NCBI RefSeq assembly: GCF_000003815.2
Contig: NC_049988.1
Span: 18,340,518 to 18,404,517, forward strand
Direction of reading: 5' to 3'
From: Branchiostoma floridae
Lineage: Eukaryota; Chordata; Leptocardii; Amphioxiformes; Branchiostomatidae
DNA: 64,000 nt
Made by a program: the position numbers and the translations under genes
The notes under the pieces: generated by a model
Told to the model about the DNA's origin: nothing
Database searches by the model: none
Seen by the model: only the letters and a program-made list of their open reading frames with translations
In this document: piece after piece, positions 8,907 through 20,900 of the stretch
Layout of the letters: every line of letters begins with the position of its first letter
Numbering within the stretch: position 1 is the stretch's first letter

Positions 8907-11900
8907 TCAGCTGTTTCCCCCAGTTGTGCTCTTTTTGTGCTCTTTCAAGCACTTCATGGAGCAGAATTTGAAGTCCTGGTACTCGAAGGGAACCTTGCCG
9001 AACAGGGTTTCACCACAGGCCCAGCAACGACTGGAGAAAGAACGAGAAATCACTTTAACTTAAGACATCGTTTACCACAAGGTATCACTGTATGCTACTC
9101 AAGCAATATGTAAACCTGCAGACAAAATCTAGCAATACAGCGTTCTAGCTCAAGTTCTACAACATTTTTTTTACATTACTCTAGCTACTTCATATTGTGT
9201 GTAACACACACATGCACATTGTCACAAACACATATTCACTCACATACACACTCACACATGTTCACCTGCATTCACATACACAAGTGTGGGCACACTAGCA
9301 TACACATTGTGTGAGTCTGTGTGTGTGTGCGTGTGTGCGGGCGCGTGCACACGTGCATGACTAGGTAAGCATGTGTGTGAATGTGTGTTGTGTGTACCTA
9401 TGTATGTCTGAGTATGTATGATTGACATTGTGTGTATGTGTGTATGTGTATGTGAGTGTGTATGTGTATGTGTGTGTGTAACTATGTGAATGTGTGTTGT
9501 GTGTACGTATGCATGTCTGAATGTGTATGTTTGACATTGTGTGTGTATTTGTGTGTGTATGTGCATGATTATTGTGTATATGTGTGTGTGTGTGTATGTG
9601 CGTGTTTGTGTGTGTGCATAATGTACAAATGTGTGCAAACTCACTTTGCATTACTAAGCCCTGTGGTGTCTTGACCCAGTTGAGCCAGTCTTCTTTCAGC
9701 AGCCAGTGCTCTCTGTGGTAATAGGAGAAAAGTAGTCACAAATTAGTTCAGAAACAAAAGTTATACATTTGGTTAACACTTATCATGGCAAGCAAAGGAA
9801 GACAGGAATTGTTTTAGTGTTGATTTAAAGAAAATTTACAAGTCATGTAAGCATAGCGTGCAATTTTTTAAAAAAGTAGTAGTAGTTTTTTTCAAAGTCC
9901 TTACCTGAAAATGCCTCACATTTCATTTGTTGTACTCTTATTTTATTAAAAAACTACAAAATACAAATTGCATGGGATGTATTCTAGTTCAACTGGAATC
10001 AAGAGTAAGAACAAGAATGAAAAAAAGGTAACAGCAAGAAGGATAAAGTAAGACTTTATAGAGCAGTGAACAAAGTGTGTGACAATGACAACTGTAGCTA
10101 CATTAATTTATTCCATTGTCAAATATATAATGATTTTTACCATATTGCTGATGTTGTTTTTAGCGTGTGTGGGGCAAAATGATGGAGAAGGAATGGCAGT
10201 TTCTATTCAAAGCAATAAATATCTGGATAAACATTGCATGAAGACTGGAAAGGTACACCATGTACAGATCACAGAGAGCAATTAGATAAATACAGCTTTT
10301 ATACTTCTTTCAAAGAGGATTTACTCATGTTCAACACCACTGTCAGGATGAAATAACACAGGAAACACTGTAACTATATGTCAATGGAAAAATTGCGTAG
10401 TACAGAACATTTTGGATTACATATAAATGCATAGAAGGAAACATATCATGAATGACAGACATTATCTAAATCTTAAGTTAAGTACACTTTTATTATTTAT
10501 GTTAAACATGAGATGTCAACGTTAACGATTCTCCCGGGTACCCTACATTAAATTACATCTTAGAGGACAAAAACAGTAAAGATGCCAAAGCAATCACCAT
10601 ACTCATTACACAAAGTACCTTTTCTCTGTCACTAAGAGAAGCAAATCTGGTCTTCTCTGCCTCCTCCTTTTCTCTCTTTATCCTCTCTTCCCTCTCTTCC
10701 TGGTCCCTCTTCTTCTTGGCCATCTTCTGTGCCTTCCTTTTCTCGGCCTGCTTGGCAGCTCTGGTTTCCTCCATCTCTACTGTCAGAGGTGCTGGGATCT
10801 GTGGGAAAGGTTAGGGGTAAAAGGTGAAAGGTAAAAGGTTACGATGGTCTCTTTGCCTTTTTTGGAGGCCGTAGACCCAATCAATAACAATGACAAAGAA
10901 ATTTATTACAAATTCATCCCAACACCTTTGATTCACTCCTGACATCACTTCTCACGTCCGGAATGTCAGCGCAATGAATCAGACATCTGATTAAGGCAAG
11001 CAAGGTAGACCAAAAATTCATGGTAAATGTTTCCTTTGTGTTGAAATAAAACTCAAACTTTGCAACTACCTTGATACACAGTTACGAAGACTGAAACTAG
11101 GTTCAAGTTTCAGCTTGGTTCAACCCAACCTTCTGTTTTTGTCTTCAACCCTTGATTAATCTTTATCTTAATGTCAGAGAAGCAAGGAAACACATATGGC
11201 CTAGAAAAAAATTCTGAAATGTTACCTGTGCCTTGCCATAGTCGTATCTGTCAGGGTTTTCTCCCATGAACCGGCGGAACTCGTTCCTGACCTCCTTACT
11301 ACTGCACACCACATAGGGGGGCCGGCCCTTCTTGTCTCTGGAGTAAATATTGACATAAAAATGTGTTACGTACTTTATGAAGGTTAGACATCCAGGTAAA
11401 CAATATTCAAATATGATTCAATTTCTACAACTGGATAAAAAAAACGGAGATTTACTTCCGGACAGTTCAAGTGACATCCATCACTCTTCAGCATCTAAAA
11501 TGTTAAACCAACATTGACCTTGAGAAAATGTATAGTAGAGGGAGGCCTGCCCTTCTTGTCTCTTGAATAAAATATGAAAATATCAACATCAAAAAGTGTT
11601 TAATGTAAATCTTGAGATACTGTCTAGCATGCCCAATATATGCAGAGCCTTTTGGATCGATTTGATCTAGATTGTGTGTATCAGTGGATATAGAAGACAC
11701 GGAGTGTGTACACCTATACTTTGGTACATGTATGAACTGTAAGAACAAGTAAATACTATGAGTATGACTAGTATACAATTACTTTTGTCAAAACAGTAAG
11801 CCTAATGTCTGGCAACATGAGGACATACTTCTTTTTCAAACTATATGTGCAAGTATCTGTGAATCTGTTTGGGGCTACATAATTCCCATTGTAGCAGCAA

Positions 11901-14900
11901 CACCTTTCTGCAGTAGTGTGAAGTACATGTCAGTATTGCCCTGGCTTGAGGAAGGCGACAGATGGTCATCAAAACGTTAAAGGGTGAAAAACATTTGACT
12001 ACATGTCTATGATATATCATCCTGCTAGAATAACGTTAGAACAACTTTGTTTGAGTTAAAGACTTTAAGACACTCACTTGACAGAAGGGTCGGCCCCAGC
12101 ACCCATCAGCAGACTGATCACAGCTTTACTTCCAGCCCTGGCAGCTACATGCAGTAGGGTAGATCCATGGTCATCTAGAGACTCTATCAACATGTCAGGT
12201 GTAACCACACACACTGCACCTACAAACACAAACACAAACTTGGAGCAGGGTAGACCCATGGCCATCCAGGGACTCCACCAACATGTCTGGTGTAACCACA
12301 CACACTGGACCTAAAGACACAAACACAAACTTATAATTACAGACCACTGCAGTATTGGTGGTAGAAGGCATATATTAACAACTATGTATAGAATATTTGA
12401 CCCTGACCTCTGAGCTACTTTCACTAGTTTAACTTTTGAATAATGTTTTTCATAGTATAGATTAGGTATAGAGTTAGTAATGCTTTAAGTGTTAGTGTTA
12501 CTGTATCTTAAGGTGTAAGTGACGTTACGTTGTAAATAATCCCAATGCAATGTGTTTGTTTTATGTAATGTGTTTGTCTAATGAATCCAGAAAGACTAGG
12601 GATGCATAGTATTCCCATTGTACTAGTTCATTCATGGAGATCTTTAGAATAAATATATTATATAAATAAAAATACCAGGGAATGGTGTACCATCTTCTGT
12701 TTCAGTCTTGTCAGAAATACACGTAGACATAGAGGAACTGTCTGTTTCTTGGTCTTGTACAGTTTCTTCTTCAGAGGTAGATTTTTCTGGCAAAGTCTGC
12801 ATGTTGTCTTGGTTTGGTAAGGTGCTGTTTAGAGTTGTTGTATTGGCAGAATCGCCCTGCAAATGTTGTTGTTGTTGTTGTACTGAGGTTGCAGACGTGC
12901 CTGCTGTAAGATTGCAGTCCGTGCTGGCGTCATTAGAAACGATCAGATGTTTGAGAAGTTTGTGAAGACTGTCGGCATCGCCAGCCTTACAACATGTGAA
13001 CAGAGTGTTTCTCAATTGCCTCTCTGCCAACTCTGAGAACAAAAACAAATATTTATGAACAAATCTTTAGGTCAAGTATGCCAGAGAAAAACAATCAATT
13101 ATAATACATGTATGCTTGTTGTTTAATGTAACTTCAAGCTGGCCTACAAAATAATAAACAGTAATGAATATATTTCAGTGAAAGATACCAGCTTGTGAGA
13201 AGGATTTTTCTTAAGGTTGTCCTAATCTTTTGTCTTTGAGTTTTTTGACCTTAATGAAATTTTGAGCTACCAAAATTAATTTCTAGCTCCAATTTGATTC
13301 CCATCCTTGTATTACATGACTGTGAATTTCTCTAAAAATAAGTGATTTTGACTCCATAGTTTTGTAAACCCTCAGTGTAACTGTATTTGACATAACCCTG
13401 ACTTCACAATTCTCTTTGGCAATATTCTGGAAGAAAGCAAGATATATTTTCTCTACCTTTCTCCAATCTCTTAATCTCCTTTTCCATGTCAGCTGTTCCA
13501 AAGTCAGATGTTCCAGCCACCTTTCTTGAATCATCCTCCCCTACAGAACTGTCTTTGGTACGATCCGTGACCTTTGCCCCTTTGTCCTCCTTATCCACCT
13601 TCTTCCTCCTGTTCCTTGGCTTGCGTTTCTTGGTTCCTCCCAACTCCTTAAGGGTGGCTACAGTGTCTATGACTTCCAAGGAACTCTCGAGGATCAAGGC
13701 GTCTTGGTTGTCATCACTGGAACTTCCAAGACATTCTGAAGAAAAAGAAGTGTGTGTACTTTTACGAGCTGTTAACTGTGGATGCAATAAAAACTTGAAA
13801 AGAGAGATTGATAGTAACAATCATAAGTACGGAAACTTGCTTGTAATGAAAACAAAGTTAAAACTTCAGCATAACTTTTGGCCTAGCAAATTGTAATATT
13901 GTGTTGAGTATTGCCCATTCACATGTTTTCACATTAGGTCCAGGTCTGATCCTCTGGACCTGAACCGAAACTGTACCTGAATCTTACATGTATGTACCGG
14001 TACCCACCGCCTACCAGTGGTATCTATTATGATCATAAAACTTTAGAAAGATTAGCCAAGAAAGAAGAGCACCAACCTGGATCTGGCTGTTTTGGTCCCC
14101 TGTTCTTGTCCCGACCACAGTCTTCATCTTCCATGGCCTCAGCCTGCTGACCTTTCTTTTGCTTCCCACCGCCGCTCTTTGGTCTTCTCGTCTGTTTCCC
14201 GTCAGATTCAGAACCTGGGTCGTTTGTTTGAAAGATCTCCATTAGTGAGCATATACATATACTACAGTGTCACTGATGAAAGGTAGTGGATAATTCTACC
14301 TGGAACATCTGACTATTTCCAAAATCATACCCAGTTAATTGCTATTTGGCATATACTGCACTTGTCTTCTTGGAGTCATAATAATTGGAAACAAGTTCAT
14401 CATACAATCCTTGAAGTCAAAATGCAATGTAATTACAAACATGTACAACATACAATCCTAAGTAGTCCTTTCCCAAATGCTCCACATCATACACTACCAA
14501 ACCTATTGATGTACACCTGTAATTACTTGTAGTCTACACTTATCCAAACTATCAACAACATTATCAAAAAGAAGAATGGAGCTGAGAGGTTATTATCAAC
14601 CTGGGTCGTTTGTCTCAGCCTTTTTCTTGGCGTTCTGCAGACGTTTGGGCGATTCCCTGCCGGGGTTTCTGGGGATGGTTCGGGATGGGGATTTGTGGGG
14701 TAGATCTCTCATTTTGCAATCAGCACCTACAGAAAGAAATAAGGCATATATCCTCAAAGCTATTTACTGTATCACTGACAGATTTCAACAGACAGAATGC
14801 TATTCTTAAACTTTTTATAACAAGGACATGTACACTTGCAGCAAAATATTGGACCTGTGGAGCAAAAGGTATTTAAGAACAGAAAACTTGAACAAAACAA

Positions 14901-17900
14901 GAGTCTGAAAACTCAAACCTGCTTGAAATATTTTGTTTTGTAATGGTGCATATGGTGTGTTGTGGGGGTTGATATGGTTTGATGTTTGGCAAAATTATTC
15001 CATCATTGTTCTTAAGTTATATATCTACCTATGGTGAACAGTCAGATCCAAAACTACACCTTTCTGGTGTCCTCACCATTTCATTTTTATTTCTTATTGT
15101 TACACCTGCACCTGGCACATACATTGTATCTCAATGTGTATATAATGGTTCACACCATACAGAGGTGACAGCGATGGTCACAGTTGCTCTTTTTTGCTCC
15201 TTGGAAGATTTTGACCAGAATGCCCCAGCAGTTCTAGAGCAAGCTGCTAGAGGGCCCAAACATACAACACTTCTTCCTTATACCACAAGCTATGTGCCAC
15301 CAAAAAATCAAGACCATAGCATATCCATGTCAAAAGATACAAAAATCCAAGTTCTGTTGCAGTACCAAGGTCACACACCAGGGGATCCAAAATTGACTTT
15401 GACCTTCGTCTTCCAAATACCTACCCAAATACCAAATATCATTACAATCCATCAACAGGTTCTAAAGTTATGCTGACCACAAATATGTGGAAACACAAAC
15501 AGACACACACACAGACACACCAAAAAGTATACCTCCATTTTTCATAGAGGTAAATATCATCGCAATCACACATTCTGTTCTGGAGATATAGCACTGGAAA
15601 CGACTCTTCCACACACTCCCATGCTACTGAAAACACAAAACAGATGTTACAGCTGCTAGCTGTCCCCAGGGAGGTTGAGACAGAGGGAATGAGGTCAGAT
15701 CACTCCATATCAGGAAAAGGGGTGTAAATATTTTTTTTAAAATGAACCACAAAACAACAGCAAACTTCTAATCTACTTAATAGCACAAAAGGTCACACAC
15801 TCTATCCCCATAGCAAAGGAAATCGCAATCCATTCAGAGGTTCTAAAGATATAGGTCCGGAATCACAAAGATCCCTACCAGAAACAGTACATGCTTTTTT
15901 CAAGCATGTAACAACACAATAGCAACTATGATGGCTCATAAGAAAGGTTTCTGATTTAAAATACAATTTTAATTAGTATATTTTAAGACACAAAACCTAA
16001 ATCAGGAATGAGGCAAAGATACTAACATCAACTCTCATAATTCCACCAGGTGCCATAATACCACCACTGACATTAAAAAAACTTGTTACAGAGGCCTTCT
16101 CAAGGCCTACCCAATCTAAGGCTAACGTCACATTTGCAAACTGGGGCCTGAGTGGGCTGTTTGTAGAAACAAAAAATAGAAATGTATACGTATTATTCAA
16201 CAAGCCGACAAAATACTCCCATTTCTCTTATGGCCAAGGTCGTTCCGCAGTTCATCTTACAAGACTCCGTCTAAACTTCAGTCAGTTAAACTACCATCTA
16301 TTTCAACACCATTGTATCGATTATCCTACATGTAAATGCGGCTATCATTGTGAAACAACTGAACATTATCTACTACACTGCATGCAGAAGGCTTAATATA
16401 AACAATTTGTGCTTTCTGCCTCATACTCTCAAAATATATGTGAATTAATAAATAAAAATGTATACGTAAAAGTATACAGTCACAAAGAATGCCCTCAACT
16501 AGTCATTTTACATTCATTGTATGTCTTGTGTAGTTTGGTGTCTTTTATATCATGCTTTTTGTTCCTGAAAGCTGCCCAGCCGGGCCCCGGTCTGGAAATG
16601 TGACGTAGGCCTAAACCAACCATAGCGCTCAATTGTAGCCAACTCCTCGTGGACCCTGGTGACCTCTTTCAAGGTCGGCCGTCTGGTCGCGAAGGGCACC
16701 GTGATGACCTTGGAATCGTTCCTGTCCAGCGGAGCGTCCTTCCCACCGAAGAAGGTGGCCTTGTTGTAGCTGGGAGCTCGCACGAAGATCTTATGGCACG
16801 ACTTCAGGTGGACAGACCAGGAGACCAGCAGTTGCCTAATGTCCTGTGTGTGTAGAGTAAAAACTTAAGAGTTAAGTTGATTGGGAGCATTCTGATGATA
16901 CTTATACATTGATCTAGCACATAATTCACATCAAATATCATCAATGAGTCAATTTATGAGTCAATGAGTCATACAATAACTTTTTTGGTAAATGTACATA
17001 TCGGCCCCAAAACTTCACAACTTACTTGTCTACATGCAGTGCTCGAAATACTTTTTTCAGCCAGGTTGTCCAAGTGGCAACCTGAGTCTAAAGCCAGCTT
17101 GCGCCATCAACATTTCAGGTTGCCCCACTTTCAAGTTGTTACTTTCTTCAAATCAGCTACTTATCCCTTATCTTTTCTTCTAGTGACATGTAACTATGTA
17201 ATATGTTTTATGTTATCAAAAACTAAATACAAAAGCTTATGCACGTAGGTGGGGGAAAAGCAGTGTTCCAATTGCAAAATTTCAGGTTGTACAGTGTGCA
17301 ACCTGGGTTTAAAATTAAGTTGCGCCAAGCAAAATGAGGTTGCATTTTCAAGTGGGCAAGTGGGTATTTCGAGCCCTGACATGTATAAACAATTTTAAAG
17401 ACAAAAGTTCTTTGAAAGAGTAAGATTAGGAATAAAATGTTACATTTCAAATTGCAACATTTCAGGTACACAATTGTAAGCGCAGCAACTTTAGATCTTT
17501 CAGTTACTGCCTCAGCTCGGGTATTGAGTAGCTTTACCGACTCACCTTTGTATCCTGAGTTGATAGAGACGAGGGCGGAGACACCAATCTTGACTCACAT
17601 ATATTGAGTATTTATTCTACGTAGGGTTAGTATTACAAACCGCCATTTGTCTGAAAGTCCTGATGTCCCTAACTGATCTTTTGTGTCCGAATACGATGCG
17701 TAAGTCCGTGGTGAATCCAACAATGATCAAAGATGAGTCTTGGTCATAAAAACTGGTATGGTCCAATACCCGATCTGAGTCCGTTGTCACTTGTTACTCG
17801 TATCTTGGAATTCCCTCCAAGCCTAATCTCCCGAAACTTTCCTCTAGCTCGGGCCTTGAGTTGAATCTTGGAGTTTCTTCCAAGCCCGTTTTCCTGGAAC

Positions 17901-20900
17901 CGTCTTCCAGGCCTAAGTTCTTCCTCAAGATCTCCTGGAAATTCCTCCTCCAGGCCTATGGTGTGCTTCTTGTTGCACGATCCTTTTCCAGAATGTTCCC
18001 TGTCTCAACTGCCCCACTTCCCGACCTTGGCTCACTTATAGTGTTGGGACTATTTGGCGGGAACTGAATTATGCTAATCTAAAGGCGGTAAATTCAAAAC
18101 TGTAAGTTGGCGCTTACAACAATTTTTGTGGCAAGCATACCCCTCTTTTCCAATGTATTGGCAAATCAGAGCAGTTTGATAACATTTGATTTATGTAATG
18201 GATACAGGAACAACTCACCTCATTTAAGGCTGCTTCGTTGTATCTCCTCAAGTTAGCTCCTGCTGACCTGTAAATATGCATGATTGTCTAAGAACATCAA
18301 TCAGGACTACCCAATTTCTTCATTTTTTTCTACAACCATTTCTTTAATTCAAGAATACAACAATACAACCATTGAATAAAACTGTGCAACATGGTTGCAA
18401 TTACAAATATAAAAGGATACATTTAGGAAACCAAAAATTTATTATTTTTTAGTATCCATTAACAGCACAGAGGCCATCCTTACATTTCTCGAATCAAGTA
18501 CAACAGATGTCAAGAGACTCGATGCCACAAGCACATTTTTATATATCTTTAGATGTCAGAAGTCCCATAATGGGAAAATAGGCAAATATATCAAGGACTG
18601 CTCTGCTATTAGAAAGAATACCGAAATTAATGATTAGCCTAGACTCTATTGTAATACTTTATCAAAGAATTATGTTATGTTATCTAGGTTGTTAAGCTTT
18701 ATCCTATGCCTCCATTTTGTACTTTGTGTAATAGTTGTTGCCATACATTGTATCATGTACAATTATCGTGCAATAAATTTTCCTTACTTTGGGTGACCGC
18801 CACCCTGTTTGGAGTCCCTGAGCACCTGTGCCGTCCCCCGTTTGGCGCGGACCGTGTACTGGTGGAACGTCTTGTGTATCACCAACTCTGATCTGTGAAC
18901 AAATACAACACCATCAAGACGTGGACGAGGTCATTTGTTAGTTATAGAAACTATGAATTATGGCACCGTATACACCTCAGCGTGGATCACTAACCCTATA
19001 GTATTATCATCTAGCCAGGCAACGTCGACCATCCATTTTTTCATGGAGATAATTGATAAGGATGTGAAATGTTTTGTTGGTCTGCCTGTGTGTGTGTGTG
19101 TGTCCGTCAGTGTTTTTGCAGTCCGCAGTTTCTCTATTGTTTTGCCAACCAATATGGAGGCTGCTAACTACAGTGAAGATTGCCTTGTTGCTTCACCTCA
19201 AAGGGAGTCAGTTACTGCTTTCAGCCTGTCTGCCTGTGTCTGTCTGTCTGTCTGTGTCTCTGCACTGAAGTTTCCCTTTGTTCTGCTACCCCTACTGCCT
19301 TTTGATTGGTAAATGGATGACACAGTCTTACTTATTAAAGACTGCCCCAGCAAAGTGTCCTCCTGCTATCATCAGTATGGTCCAGTTGGAGAGGGTTGGT
19401 AGGGTCGTCGCTATCGAAACCAGGTCATCTTCACTGTCAGGAGCATCCTGTGTATAAAAATAATAATAATAACTTTATTGCATGATCATGCTCAAAGACT
19501 AATTGCAGAGTAAGACAATGGTACACAGTATACAATTATGGTATACAGAGATGTACTTAAACAAATAATGAAAATGAAACTAGTATATGGATGCATTAAA
19601 AGTGAAAATGATATATATTCTAAATTATCTGGAGGGTTCGACTTCTTTTTCAGATAATTACAGTAAACAAGAAAAGTTGCAGTACTTTTTTGCCATGGAG
19701 AAGACATCGATACACAGAGAAGATCTCTCCTGTGCCGTTCTTGAAGAACACTTTTGCTGACCGTCTTCCTTTCCCATCCTTAGTGTCTGTATTTTCCTCA
19801 GGGTCAGTCTTGGTTTTACTGTGACTTGGAGACGCTGAGCGTTGAGTTTCTGCTGTCTTCTCAGATTCCTCATCTTCAGTGTCAGACCCTGAGATACTGG
19901 ATACATCACCTGAAGATGGCAATAAAATAAGGGTTGATTTTCAAGTCATCTTATGCTGTACCTGACTGACTGATAAGCACTTAATTGTGAAAAAATTAAT
20001 AATCCAAAATTTTTGCACATTTTTATGACAAAAAAATGTTAACAATTTCAGGTGGATCTGATAGACAAATAGATAAATAGAAATTGAAATAAAAAAGTAA
20101 GACTTAGATCTCATCAATACATAGTCATATTTTCCACAAAATCTGTACAGCTTTGGTTAACACATTCATGCCACATATTAATTCAAAATTTGTGACATGA
20201 TTTAAAAACAGGATTTTCAACATAACAACTCACCAGAAATTGTTTCAAATTTCTCTTCAGAGACAGGCTCTGCTCCCATGATCCTCTGCTTCAGGTTGAA
20301 CCTGTGCCAGTCCAACTTGTAGTGTAGGACCTGTCATAGATTATTTACCATCAAAATTAGTTGATGGATTACACATAGAAACCAATGGAAGGGAAATAAC
20401 AACAATTATATAAGGCCAAGCAAAAAAAATATGTGTTTAAGGTCTCCGCACAGTTTTTCTCCCAAAGTGAGGTGGTTTGATGACTCAAAACCTGTAGTAA
20501 GGTGCAGATACAATTTACAAGAATTTAGTATGTTGAAGTCGAGGGTACAAACTACAAAATATCTGAAAATGAGCATAGATTTGCCGGCTCGTTTCTCTAT
20601 AAAAGACACTTTGATTTGACCCCCAGCGGAGGTCATGGAACTACAGGAGACGAACAGGAAGTGCCGGTAACAATATCAAGGCGCAAATTCACGCAGGTCC
20701 AAGAAGCAATGTAATCCAACTTATCAATACCGATGTATTCCTCTACCATTCACCACAGATTCCACCTCGCTGTTGTACTCGGAAGAATAACTACGGCATT
20801 TGCAAGTACTGCGGTGCACTATTTTCACACGAACTACTTTTGGGGACGGGGGTTGCAGATAAATACTGTGTTATGAGACCTTAAGGGTACAATCTTAAGA

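Noticed and set aside
9252-9651. 130-codon His/Thr ORF
   Set aside because: CA repeat within an ANKZF1 intron.
14979-15476. 165-codon plus-strand ORF inside an ANKZF1 intron
   Set aside because: It lies in a dispersed repeat whose other copies are not open; no protein motif is visible.
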